From positions 2,666,001 to 2,730,000 of the forward strand of contig JAKNDB010000107.1 in NCBI GenBank assembly GCA_024305405.1: 64,000 nucleotides of DNA, read 5' to 3'. Of this stretch, positions 25,701 to 37,326 are shown one piece after another. The notes under the pieces were generated by a model. It did not search any database. It saw nothing but the letters and a program-made list of their open reading frames with translations, and was not told the DNA's origin. Each line of letters starts with the position of its first letter. Within the stretch, counting starts at the first letter, position 1. Position numbers and translations under genes: made by a program. The stretch is from Dirofilaria immitis (taxonomy: Eukaryota; Nematoda; Chromadorea; Rhabditida; Onchocercidae).

Positions 25701-27150
25701 GTGGTTCAAATTCAAAAAAATAATTTAGTTAATAATTTTGATATCTTCCACTTTTTACGGAATTCTGTCCAATCGATTTCCTTATTTCTTAACTTGTAAG
25801 TGTGAAGTGGAATGTTCCATCGTTTGTTAAGAAAAGAATTATTTAGTCTTTCTTTCTTTTTTTCAGAATTGGACGAGAAAATTTTTTTCTTTATTTGTCG
25901 TTAATTAGAAATTGCTAGCTAAAGATTGGCCGTTTTGGCTATTGTGACCCTGCTAGGTCAACAATAAGTTTTAACACACTTATAAAATGATTAAAAAGTG
26001 CCATATCTTGTTTTTGGCTTTGCCATTCTCCTCCAACTTCACTACTAGTGCAGTTCGTGCCACCGAACTATGATTATCGAATTGACATGAGCTGTCGTCG
26101 AACTTGCACTATCCTCCAAATAACTATTCCCGAATAACTGTTGTCGAATAACTACCATCGAGTATCTGTTATCGAGTAATTGACTTCAGCTTTGAAATCC
26201 TTTCCTTTTAAATCTTTCGAAGTTCCACTTGTCTCCTCCGGCATATCTCCTTTTGATTGGTTGACCTTACTTTGTTGACCGTGAATTGAGTGCTTTGGCA
26301 GTAAACAATCTTTTAGCTTGTTGACTTCCTTGTAACTTTGGCGAGTTATTTAAACTTCAATTTCCCTTGTATACCATGATTTTTCTTTCGTTTACAATGT
26401 TTGCCGCATCGCCACTTGACCTTTTAACATTCTTATTTGATGGATTCTTTTCGGTTTTCGCCGATATTCTCTATGGAAAAGCATGCCTTCAGGTAGAGTT
26501 TTCTTCAGCCGAACATCGTCTTGATGACATTCCTATTCCTTGACCATATATTTTAATCTGGATTGTGAGTTATTTTCTTTGCATTTTCGTCAACGCCACT
26601 CGTTGTGTCTGCAACTTCGAGGGAATATAGCATGTTGATCGGCATCGTGAGTGTAGGAAAAATTTGCCCTGTTGTTGTCATCGTGAGGAATCTGAAGACA
26701 AATATTTACTCAGTCGTTGAATCATAGAACAGTGCAATATAGTAGTATTTGGTAAATGAAATAGAGTATGAAATTAAACTGGTTCAGTAATTTTAACCAG
26801 TAAAGGCCAATAAGGAAGACTCTAATTTGAGTTGATGGAGAACAATGCAGCACGAATCGAAAGTGACATGTGTAGCATTGAGTCCAAGAAGACGAATATT
26901 CTCTTAAAAAAGGAAAGCGAGAGCCCTTTCGAACGGATTTTAAGAGTTCATGTATTATTAATAACTTTGTTGACGTTTTTTTCTGATGATCGTGACGAAA
27001 ACTGGAGTAATTTCTTTGTCTCAGTTCCTACAGGTTTCTTCAATTTCTTGTTTCTTGCACTTCGAAATGAACTTCAAATTTGGATAATTAACCTTTATTA
27101 CGATATTTTCGATAGCAAAATATCAGTGATACAATAAGACGATTACTAAT
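25701..27150. other. degenerate DNA between BEL/Pao fragments
   Basis: Less AT-rich than most of the window and probably transposon-derived (gag would be expected here for fragment A), but I could not read a gag domain. Near 26090-26185 there are imperfect repeats around CGAATAACTGTTGTCGAATAAC. The 101-codon plus-strand ORF at 26832-27137 has no recognisable domain. Confidence 0.4.
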
Positions 27151-27900
27151 AACAATAACGTGACTCAAAGGAAAGGAGCGACCAAAAGATGCCCAATATG
27201 TCGTCCAAGCTGACCCCGATATATCATCCAACTGACCCTGCTGATATGCCATCCAACTAACCTCGTGAAGTACATCTGACGAAAATGATGTTGATCTAGG
27301 ACTATCCTTCGGGTCATTCCGAGGTCAATTCTAAGGTTACTAGAGTCATCGCTTTTATTTAGAGCACATAAACATGATCACTAATATTATTTGCAACATC
27401 TTGACCAACATTTTAATACACTTCTAACAAATTCTGTTATGAAATTTCTTTTATCACGAGATTTTGCGATTTCAGCAATAGGTTTACAATATTGAGTAGA
27501 TTACATGAGAAGTAACGTACAATTTTTTATTCAAGCGGAAATTACATGGGAATTATTTTCTGAGAAGCAATAATCTCACATTGTATGAGATTTAAAAGTT
27601 TTCTCACTCTAACATGAAGTTTGTGAATACGATAGTTTTTTATAAATTAGCTAGCTGATTTGAGAAGTGAAAATTTCAGAATTTTTAGTAGCATTTATGA
27701 TCTCAAAGATCAAAAGTAAAAGTTGGCAAATATTTACAACTTCCCAGAGTTTGATACCATATTAGTTGATATTTCCAAAATATTTAGAGAATACAAAAAT
27801 ATCATGGTAAATTTATGTTACAAATTACCTTTTATTTCCAAAATATTCATATGATATAAAAAATATCTTAGTTATCTCGATACATTTATATTATAAAATA
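27151..27900. repeat. putative LTR copy (left), BEL/Pao fragment B
   Basis: Shares collinear blocks with 29220-29380: CCAATATG, CCATCCAACTAACCTCGT (27248), a GCACATAAACAT-like block (near 27363) and CTTTTATCAC (27449). The last two blocks are about 87 bases apart in both copies. The left copy also has about 100 extra bases and three imperfect 25-base repeats (27195-27268). Two diverged copies flanking an internal segment with integrase residues fit a pair of old LTRs. Outer boundaries are not defined. Confidence 0.5.
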
Positions 27901-28060
27901 TTTCGGTTATTCCGATATTTGCTCTCGTTTACATGCTTCCCAAAAAGTATCGAGTATTTTCAATGCTCCTATCCAATATTTAAAGTATTTAGTAAGTCGT
28001 TTCTTTGTATCTAGTTTTCCTAATTTAAATTCTCCAGTCGTCATTAGTTATTGATATAAT

Positions 28061-28658
28061 TAGGGAAGCGTTGAGTTGAATGAAATCGATCGGGCGTATT
28101 ATCTTATAATCATCAAAATTCACATATGTATTAGCCGAGTATTTAGCACACTTTTGATCTCCATGATCAGTGTTATGAGTTCTCTTCCCCATAATAATTT
28201 TCTTCCGATCGCTCCCTCGTAGCCTTTTTAGTTAGCGCTATCAATCTTTCGTAGAGTCCTCCAATCTACGGAGATCTCGATATTATGCTTTCTCAAACCA
28301 GTCCTTTTTCTGCTAGAAATTCACTATAGCTCGATATGTTGCTCTCTAATAACTTTGAAAACTAGTTGAAATTGGTTGAAATCGCTCAAAACTCGTTCTG
28401 GATATCCGTGTCGTGATATGAACTTCCTCAACCATGTAAAAACTTTCAATTATTAAATTCTATACTACTTCCAAGTAAACTGCTCCTGTAGTGAAGCATA
28501 TAAAATCTTTGCAATTTCAGTTTAGGCAGTTTAGTACACCGAACTTCATTTGATGCAGAGAATAAAGCTAGAGTAGTAAAGTCCGAGTTTTCTTGTTTGT
28601 CAAGACGCGACAGAACAGTTTCCAATTCTTCTTTCTGCATCACTATAATTGCTAACAT
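28061..28658 (-). mobile_element. BEL/Pao relic with integrase C-terminal part (fragment B)
   Basis: On the minus strand, 28658-28446 is open (71 codons). It contains a predicted coiled or charged start and KLPKLKLQRF, which resembles the PKL motif of BEL/Pao gag. Directly after it, in other frames, comes the second half of a BEL/Pao integrase: WLRKFISRHGYPERVLSD (near 28380-28440), IGGLYERLIALTKKA, GRELITL, VLNTR and IIRPIDFIQLNA (near 28080). Nearly all of pol between gag and the integrase core is missing. Stops and frameshifts throughout show that it is dead. It lies in the same orientation as fragment A, and the two carry different parts of pol. Confidence 0.8.
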
Positions 28659-28799
28659 ACATATCTTTTTCCATCATATTAATGAAGCTTTGTTCATCAA
28701 ATATGGTTTGAGTATACATCTTTTCTTCCTTTTTCTGTTTATCATCAGGTAGTTGTTTAATTAATTCCAATCACTTCTGATTTTTTTGCCTTCACTTAT

Positions 28800-29120
28800 T
28801 CACAGCAGATTTTTTTAATAAACCCTTTTTCCATTGGTATACAGAATTCAGAGGGCTCTACAATTTTTGGTACTCCTTTCAGTAATCTTTGCAAGCACTC
28901 TTTCATGGATACTGGGGAACTGATGCAGGAATATTTTTCTTTTGTTTTAGAATTTTCAAACTGACTTATTGCAAATGCACGACTTCCTCCGGTTGAATTC
29001 CTTGGTTCATGCCACCATACAAGATATTCTTTATTTCTCGTGCGTTACTAATACACAGAGTTGCAAATTCTTTATTTCCATCTAAGCTCCAAAACTTTGC
29101 CACAGATACCAGTCTCAAAC
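28800..29120 (-). pseudogene. broken coding remnant, unknown, beside BEL/Pao fragment B
   Basis: The minus strand from about 29120 reads LRLVSVAKFWSLDGNKEF in one frame, then shifts to a frame with EYLVWWHEPRNSTGGSRAF and on to FCIPMEKGFIKK before a stop near 28803. Residue composition is clearly coding-like, and one frameshift separates the halves. I do not recognise the domain. Position just inside the right putative LTR suggests retrotransposon origin (5' part of gag or a captured sequence), but this is inference. Confidence 0.45.
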
Positions 29121-29219
29121 CTGAATAATTAAATCACTAACGCGATAAGTTTTTCTAACACGACAACGAACTCAGCGATTAAGATTTCGATAACACAAAT
29201 AAATGGCGGTAGCAATATG

Positions 29220-29800
29220 AAAAAGAGACCCAATATGACTCTTTATATTGTCCATCCAACTTACCTCGTAGAGCGCATAAACATAGTACTAATATGAACC
29301 GATTTATAATATAAATTAGTATTTCTCTAATATATTCATTTATGAATCTTCATATTTGATTTTATCACGTGACTTTTCCATGTTTATTCGCGACACATGG
29401 TTCGGTGCTAGAAAGGAAGAAAATCTTTTTACTGTTTTATTTTATGTGATGCTGAGAAATTTTCTAGAATTACAAATTTCAGGAGAAAAATTAATTGCCG
29501 AATTTAGAAGTTTTCTTCCTGAAAAAATCATTAAATTCTACAAGTTTTTCTTTTCACAGTCATTAAATAGAAAAATACAAAAAATCTGTAGTGAAAAGAA
29601 GTTCCGAAATTCACAATCCAAATACGTTTAGATTAGTAAATTATGAGATTGTGAAATATTTTATTATAAGATTTATTCAGTTTTCTTCGAATAAAATCTT
29701 CAATGTATTATTTATAGCTGCTTCATTTGTTAACTTTCGTTCATCTCTGCTTCATTTCTATGATTTAAAAAGATCTTAAAATCGCTGAAGTTTTCCAATC
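29220..29800. repeat. putative LTR copy (right), BEL/Pao fragment B
   Basis: Collinear with 27190-27480 (see that entry), diverged but with matching spacing. Plus-strand ORFs at 29356-29631 and 29591-29779 lie inside it and are considered spurious. The right end could not be defined. Confidence 0.45.
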
Positions 29801-30508
29801 GTACTCTATTTGTTGTTATGCTGGAATTTGAAACGTAATTCCATCAGTGCTATTTAAAGTTTGAATTTGATAATTGATTTGTTCAAAATGCAATGTAGCT
29901 ATTATTTTACAGATTACAAACATTTTAACTTGCTTGTAATAATATTATTATGGATTTATGCCAGTCGCAGTTTCAAATTTTAATGCTTTTTTACTGTTAA
30001 AATTGTTAATAGTTTTAGGCTTTATCATCTCAACTTTATTATAAATTCATTTACATTCATTTCATTAGTCTTCTGATATATAAATACTGATGACAAAGAA
30101 ACTAATTAGGGGAAAGGCATGTAACATTATCTTATTGTTATTATATATGTTGTGGCATCTCATTGAGGTATCCTTTCTGAGAATTTTATTGAAGCAATCA
30201 TTGCAATTAAATTTTTGTGAACATTTCATGTTTTATATGTTACAGAAATACGCTGCATGAAAATATGCTTCAAAAAATCGCAATGTAATTCTAAAATACG
30301 ACCATAGGAATTGTGCTTTTCATTATCTGGTGACAAGTGACACATAATAGGATCATTTATGATCGCTTTCACAGTCATTAGCTATTAAACGAAGAATCCA
30401 TATAACAGCGGTAATCCACATTGGTATTCAAGTATTCAAGTATAAGCTTCCATATACTTGATATATATATAAAGTATCTGTAGATAATAAATTGCATAGC
30501 AGACATAA
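29801..30508. other. AT-rich non-coding DNA
   Basis: No exon seen. A short direct repeat (TATTCAAG twice) occurs near 30423-30440. Confidence 0.5.
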
Positions 30509-31119
30509 AATAAAAGTGTCCATGACACTTATGGGTATCACGATACAATTGCAACTCTTTTCTACGGTTCATTTTACGATGACAAATGTAAATGTTCGGA
30601 AAAAGATGAGTCGTATAAATGAACTGATTGTACGAGTTCTGGAGATAAATTACAACTACAGTTATTTCCAAATTTGCAGGTATTGTAGAATAGTAAGCAA
30701 GATTGAAATTATAGAAAATAAATAACATTAGGAACCTTCCGTTCAAAAATTTTTCTTAACTCTCATTTTCATGCATTTTATAACAAGATCTTCAATTGCA
30801 GATTTTTATAACAAGGTCTTCAATTTTTCTTTGTTATTGGCAGTCCATGAAGAATATATTAGCCCCAATTTTTTCTTTATTGTAAACGTTAAATTTTTTA
30901 GGTACACCTTGCATTGATGAATCCGATGGTATTTGGCGGAATAAGCTTCGTGAGGATGGAAGCAGAATTCATCTTTTTCCCGATATTTATGGAATGAATC
31001 AAGGAAGTAATATAACTGCAACTTTATCAAATACCGATAATTGTTATCTTGCTATTGCTTTTATTTCAACTTCCAGAAATAATATTTTTTTATCTGAAAT
31101 AAGAGAGAGAAATAACTAA
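30509..31119 (+). pseudogene. unknown protein exons, interrupted by TGA
   Basis: Two coding-like plus-strand blocks. Block one (about 30515-30679) reads HDTYGYHDTIATLFYGSFYD and a Cys-rich CKCSEKDESYK, then TGA (30620-30622), then 19 more codons in the same frame ending at a possible donor (CAG|GTATTG at 30679). Block two follows a pyrimidine-rich acceptor (TTTTTTAG, exon from 30902) and gives 71 codons from 30904 to TAA 31117-31119, including DESDGIWRNKLREDG and HLFPDIYGMNQGSN. The composition is unlike the AT-rich flanks. The phases of the two blocks do not match with the obvious splice sites, and the TGA interrupts block one, so this is either a decayed gene or a gene with sequence errors. 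Family not recognised. Confidence 0.4.
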
Positions 31120-33384
31120 TTAAATATCGGGATTATGTTTATAGCAATGAGGACTTTCTGGTACACACTAATATTAGTGCACACCCAAAATGATGACACA
31201 CACAGATGCAACTTTGTCTTACTGCAATCTTGCCACATACATAATGAATCTAATACAGTCCAATTAAATATCTTACTCCATAATAAAATGATATGAGATA
31301 CATTTCAGTTTACCATTTCCTTTAAAAATATGATCAACGATTCTAGGAAGATACAAAGATAGTAGAATTCATTATCCATTTATTCTGTTTTGCTTCAAGC
31401 AGACAAAAATTAGTTCTTTATTATTTATGCACTTATATAATACATAATATTATAACTCATCAAATATTAACAATGAAACGCAATGCATATAACATCAAAA
31501 AAATAGGAATAGACTTTTAAAATCTTCAAATTTTTTAATTAGAACGGAAAATTTTAACAATAATTATGAGGTTAAAATGTGGGCTTTATTAACATATAGT
31601 TCATTGCTTCTTTTTATGCGTTAGCTTCTTGCTTATTCAGACGATGCATCTGGCCTTTTTTTTCAATTTTGTTTATAGAAAATTTTTAATTCTATTTTTA
31701 TTTCTGATAGTTAACACATGCATAGATGACTTTGTGCAGATAAAACAGATGAAACCTAGTACGATTGCGCCGAATGCAAGAATTGTTCGGTTGCTTCATT
31801 GCTGAAGTAACAAATTTAACAGATCTATCATATTAGGTATTAGTTTCTTCTCCAAAAGACTTGTCACTTTTTCTTCATGTCGCATTGCTCGTAAAAATAG
31901 TACTTTCGTCAGAGCGCATTACTCGGGAAAAAAATTTGCGCATATTTCTAACTTGTTTTTGAAATGAACAGTATCCATTTTATCGTTGGAATAAGTTTAA
32001 TTTTTAAATTTGATAATATGCGGTACATTTACATCATCGTGATTATCACTTCTGAAGCATACAAGCTGTATTTCTTTTCAAAGATCAAAATGATGAAACC
32101 TTTGCAGATGAGATTGCTTGTAAAAAAAAGAAATACGGTTGCTTATGAAAAGAAACAGTATAGAATTCTAGTTGAACACGTCGAACAAAGTTAGAAATAA
32201 CGACAAGTATCAGCTGTGTTGTTGTTATAACAATATCTTAGAATGATAACTATAACTCATCTTTCACTAACTATGATAATAGAAACTACGAGTCATTTAC
32301 TTTTTGCTAAGTTCCTTCTCCTCCATCATTTCAGTTGCGGTCATTTTCACCTTTCGTATGATTACTGATACTGAAATAGAATTCAGTGAAGTGAAAAACG
32401 AGACATATATTCCCGATTATTCTAGGTGACTTGGAATCTCACATTAACAGTTGAGGAAGTATATCCAAACGTGCAATATCTTGTCAACAAGTCCATGGCA
32501 TGATAAAATATCAGCCATATCAGCCCTGTTGATGCAATTAATCAGTGTTTCTTTCTTCTTTTCAAAGAAATAGTGCAGATTAGAGAATGAAAGCAATTGG
32601 AAATAATATACGAATAGTTGAAAGAAGTATGGTATCATATTTTGTTACAAAATAAAAACAGTTCTGTTAGAGAGCGGTGATATGATAAAAATAAAGAGAC
32701 GGTAAAGATCGATGGAAATTTCATGCAATGCTTAAGAGTATAATGAAAAATAACACTAACATAGATGTTAGAGACTGGTAAAAAAAGAAAAGAATAAAAT
32801 AAATGAATGATAAAATAGTTATAGCTATTATGAGTTACAAAGATTGAAAGCATCTTCCCCACAAAATAATAGAAGCAACATAATATGCTTGTGAACAAGT
32901 AGCTACACTAATTTGATGAAATGAGGCGGTTCTAATTCTTGTTGCGATTTTTATGCTTACTTCAAATGGCTGGAATTGTTGCTGGTTGAGGGGTCTTTGT
33001 GTAAATAATTTGTATTCTTTTATGGCTGGCACTAAATTTGCTATTCACTGTTTCAATTTACTGAAATTTCTATGAATTTTAATATTTGCTGACTCATTGT
33101 ATTGATATGATGACTCATCGGTGATAAATCTATGATTATTCATTCATTATCTTATTTGCATATCCTTTTCTTTTTTTTTGCCTGGAAATATGAGAAGAAT
33201 TGCAAAATATGGCATTCTTTTATATGTTTGGTTTGCTCATTAGTTAAGTATTTGGTAACTGTTGTTGATCATTGGAAAATAAAACTCAGTAGAGTATTTT
33301 AAAATCTTTCAAAATTTTCGAAAGTTTAAGCGCTTATTTTTATATTGCGAATTTTTTTAAATATTATCGCCTTTAGAATTAAAT
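31120..33384. other. intergenic, no supported gene
   Basis: Several short ORFs on both strands (for example 31964-32194 plus, 32635-32898 minus) lack splice-site or family support. Includes the upstream region of the Nudix gene. Confidence 0.45.
33371..33376 (+). promoter_or_regulatory. probable spliced-leader acceptor of the Nudix gene
   Basis: CTTTAG follows a T-rich tract and lies eight bases before the ATG at 33385. No coding exon upstream fits it, so it is best read as a trans-splice acceptor (inference from nematode practice). Confidence 0.5.
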
Positions 33385-35184
33385 ATGTTTGCTGGATGCC
33401 CATTTGAAATATTGGAGAAGCCAAAATTTGTATATGATGGAAAATGGTTGAAAATACGTGAAGTGCGATTTCGTAAATGTAATTCCTCACCGGAGCAAGT
33501 ATTGTATTTCCTTAATTTTCTGGGCAAGAACTATAATGCGTTATCATTCTTATTTTAGAAATTAAGTTAGCACTTTAATTCAATTAATTAAAATAAGATC
33601 AATTCGAGATACATAATCTATAGAATGAATTGAAAATATCGTAATTATCAAAGAGTAGTAAAGTAATGGTTTTTATTTTGGCTTTTGTAAGGCAATTTTG
33701 GGATTTGTTTTTTATTGAAAGATGTAAGTTATAGCAGCAATCTGTTTTGAAAAGTCTTTAAAAAATTGAAATGGAAAATAAAAGAAAATGAAAAAGAAAG
33801 AAACATAAATGCATAAAAATATTTTCGATTATCCTTGCTTGGACGTGACTTTATTTATAGGAAAATAAATTTTAGGATTGGAAAGAATATATTTATTCTC
33901 AGACAGGATTTCGGTTATCTTACCTATCAGTAAAATTATGAATTAAAGATCTGGGAGTCGGTTCATCGACGAACGGTTCCACAATCGAAGCCAGATGGTG
34001 TTGATGTGTTAGCAACTTTGCGCAAAGATGGCAAAAAGTATTTTATTCTCGTCAAACAGTATCGAATGGCTATGGCTGGCATGTGCCTAGAATTTCCAGC
34101 TGGTTAATGCAGTAATTTTGCGTGCTTTCTTTTGTTATGATGATTTAAAAATATAATGATAATAATTTTGCAGAAGTATGCTTTTTTCCTACACCTAAAA
34201 AGATTCAGAACGAATTTTTCGGAAAAATGAGTGAGAAAAATTCAGGACGAATGTTTTTAGGAACGTTTTTTTACTCCACAAATATTATAAATGTGGGAAG
34301 TTGCAAAATATATGCTAGTATTTACTGTATTCCTAACAAGCAACTATTTGTCGCAAATTATTTTGTTAGTATATCTTAATATTCCAAATGCTAAGTTTTA
34401 CATTCTCCACATTTTTCAAATTTTGTAGTCTTTTTTAAATTTCAAGCAGTTTTTGTTTTCGGTTTAGGTTTGATCGACGAAGGAGAAACCGTTGAGGCTG
34501 CGGGTTTACGCGAATTGAAAGAAGAAACAGGTTATACTGCTACAAAGGTTTCTATGATGAAAAATTTTCTTTTTCATCGAAAAAACTTTTGTTTTTGCCA
34601 ACAATATGTCTTTATATTTCTTTATGTTTTAGTTTTCTTCATGACTTTCCCTTTTTTAGATCGTATCATGCACAAAAGGTAAGCAAGGCTTAAGTCCTGG
34701 TCTTGCCGATGAAAGTACTAATTTTATGATGGTCGAAGTTGACGGTAATGCACCGGAGAATAAAAATCCAAAACAGAATCTGGATGATGGTGAAGTCATT
34801 GAGGTACTTTTAATTTTTCTTTTCAAATATATTACTCAGAAAAGGTTTTTTCCTCCAAACAAAACAGATATTGACGAAGTTTGGCATTCACTAAGGAGGA
34901 ATTAGACATCTCTTTTGAGGAGCACATTTGTGATGTAATGACATTACTGCTAGAAGATGTACTGAATGACAGCAACATTCAAAAAACCACGTCTATTAAA
35001 ACTCTTCATGCTTTACATTCATTATTTAATTCATTTAGAAAATTTAGGCTGTCTTTTTTAGGTTGTGCTTGTTGAATGTGAGAAGCTATTCTCGTATGTC
35101 GAATTCGTCTGTACCGAAGTTTATGTGGAATCGATGGTTTATGCATTTGCTTTGGGTATGAATTACGCGCAGCATTTTCTGTAA
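33385..35184 (+). CDS. NUDT5: NUDT5-like ADP-sugar pyrophosphatase (Nudix hydrolase)
   Basis: Predicted Nudix hydrolase that would cleave ADP-ribose and related ADP-sugars to AMP and sugar phosphate in the cytosol or nucleus (family knowledge; the C. elegans counterpart is thought to be ndx-2). Five exons with fully consistent phases: 33385-33498, 33949-34102, 34468-34547, 34660-34803 and 35062-35184 (TAA). This encodes 204 residues, close to human NUDT5 (219). The Nudix box starts at Gly90: G-x5-E96-x7-R104-E105-L106-x-E108-E109-x-G111, complete, so the metal-binding glutamates are present. Upstream are the IWESVHRRTV strand and LVKQYR...EFPAG typical of NUDT5; downstream are GLSPGLADES and the short C-terminal helix ending VYAFALGMNYAQ. 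The start ATG follows an acceptor-like CTTTAG. No frame defects. Confidence 0.93.
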
Positions 35185-35963
35185 ATTTAATCCATTTTAA
35201 GAGTCGTAGTAATTATCTTTATTTAGGAATAGGTTTTGAATTAATTTTCCAGCAGTAAGTTAATTTTTTGTACAAGAGTTAATTTTTTTTCTGCTCCTAA
35301 TTATAATTTTATGTAAGAGCGGAGGCTTTTGATGATATCACGAAATTTCCAACAGACTCATTACAAGTTAATATGTTAGCCTTGTTATGATAATATTCGA
35401 ATTTCAGTTGCAATTTCTGTCAAATCTGATGATTTATTCTAAGTAATTATATACTTTCTAGTTTCTTTTTATAGGGAAAAACTGATCTTCAGAATACCTA
35501 TTTCTGTTTTGCGCTGTTGAACTTTTATTTTTGATTTATTTGCAGATTCAAAAAAATTATAAGCAGTAATATTTTCCAAAATTTGACTGAAGCAAATCCT
35601 GGTTTTAGAATTAAGAAATTAATATAATTTATTTTAATTTCTTGAGAAAAACTTTCAACTAAAAAGACCAGTTTTTTTCCCTAGTTTTGTTGTTTCCAAG
35701 ATATTTAACATCATATCAATATTCGGCTGTGATCATAATGTTTAAGAATTCCTGACCAAAAATATAATAAAATATTACAACAATATTGCGAAGGAGCAAA
35801 ATGATTATTATTAGATGGTTTTTGTAAATTGCCGTAAATTTGAACCGAGATCTATTCATCAAACTAGTCAGTAGTGACAAGTTTTTTTCTCACATGTAAA
35901 TGATGCAGCATATGCTGCTAACTGATGTATTTGTTTTGGATCGATATTTAAATTTCCAAAAAA
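35185..35963. other. intergenic spacer
   Basis: AT-rich, no exon seen; should hold the polyadenylation region of the Nudix gene. Confidence 0.5.
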
Positions 35964-36262
35964 ATGCACGGATTTTCTTTCGCCTCATTTTTTTGCGTAT
36001 TAGTCTTTGTCGTCAGTAATGTTGTGTGTGGAAGCACATGATCCGGAGTAGAGGAAATTGTTAGCGTTCAGCTTTTTACTTGCAAGATACTTCATATGAA
36101 AACATTTTTATGAGAATACAACAGACTCTTATTACTTTGGCCAAGCAATATGGATCGAGTGCAATTTTTGTGCTAATGAGCAGTGTTTTTGGCTATTATA
36201 TGGATCAGGAATTTTGGCTTACAAAAACAATAGAAATTGAAGCATCCCGTTTATCAGCATAA
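35964..36262 (+). CDS. small putative membrane protein, two exons
   Basis: Exon 1 at 35964-36015 begins ATG and encodes MHGFSFASFFCVLVFVV, a signal-peptide-like hydrophobic start. A 56-base intron (36016 GTAATG to 36071 TTCAG) joins at phase 1 to exon 2, 36072-36262 (stop TAA), giving 80 residues. Exon 2 has a hydrophilic stretch (YLQDTSYENIFMRIQQ), a second hydrophobic segment (SSAIFVLMSSVFGYY) and a charged C-terminus. Without the intron, exon 1 meets TGA at about 36038. Family not recognised. It lies 780 bases downstream of the Nudix gene on the same strand, so an operon partner is conceivable. Confidence 0.45.
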
Positions 36263-37326
36263 TATCTCAAATTAATATAATTATATATCGGTAAGATATT
36301 TCAAAGGATATGAAATGTTGAGGAATGGAATACAATTTATCGATTAGATTTCCTGCACGCAACAATAATAAGAAATAAGGTAGCGCCAAAAGTTCGAAAA
36401 AATGATGGTCGGTAAATTGCGAGATACAAAGTCGTAATCTGTTTGGAGGAGGGAAAAACATGAAAGAACGAAAGTAAGGTATTTACGTAAATCATAGATG
36501 TGGGTAATGTCTGCGAACCTTTTTTCGTTTCACATAGCGTAACTTTATATAGTAATTAACATATGTGAATTTCTATATAATAGCTATATTGCTGTTCAGC
36601 AAATGTTTTCATCTTTTATGTTTGCTATTTTTTTTTCGGAAAGAAATTTTAATTTTAAAAGATGAGAAGGATTGTTATAATGCAAGAAGGTCACGAAAGA
36701 GTATCGTAAACTGTTTATAATGTTAGAGCAATGGGAAGGATGTTCTTTTCAATAAAATGTCAATAGAATGAACAACAAAATGACATTATAACGAATGATT
36801 TGAAAAGGAAAATAATCGGCGAAGTGGTTTGAAATTTTATAATTATATTTTAATTGCATTAAAGATGATAACAAATTAATTTTTGTCAATTAAAGGAGGT
36901 GAGTTCTGGAAGAGAATAAGGAAAGTAACTCCATTATAGTAGTCATTACAAAACAAAAGAAAACTTCAAAGGTATGTTTGTTAATAATTCTTCTCAAAAC
37001 ATAAAATTAGCAAACTATAGTGGGAAAATAACTGCGAAATTAGTACACAAGTAGAGAGTGTCAAGGGCAAAGTTACGTATGTTGTGATACGGTGGTATAT
37101 AAATTTTATTTTGATAACACCTATGGGATTAAGTTGAATTTTGATGAAATTTAACCAACAAACTTCAATATATAAAATGAAAATTATACTAATCTGAATA
37201 AACTCATTTACCTTAAAATGGCCTAAAAAGAACTGTAACAATAGTATGAAATGAAATGAATAAATATTCCAACATTGATGAGAACTTGTTCGAATGATAT
37301 GTCTTCTTCAAATATTTCAACTGGTT
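36263..37326. other. intergenic spacer between convergent genes
   Basis: No exon seen. The 36267-36461 and 36981-37241 minus-strand ORFs have no support. Confidence 0.5.

Noticed and set aside
26590..26700. Cys/His-rich plus-strand reading resembling a gag zinc knuckle (RCVCNFEG ... HRECRKNLPCCCHREE)
   Set aside because: It is interrupted by a stop, has the wrong cysteine spacing for a standard knuckle, and lies on the strand opposite to the BEL/Pao fragments.
26832..27137. 101-codon plus-strand ORF
   Set aside because: It lies in decayed retroelement DNA, antisense to the recognisable pol fragments, with no domain and no splice support.
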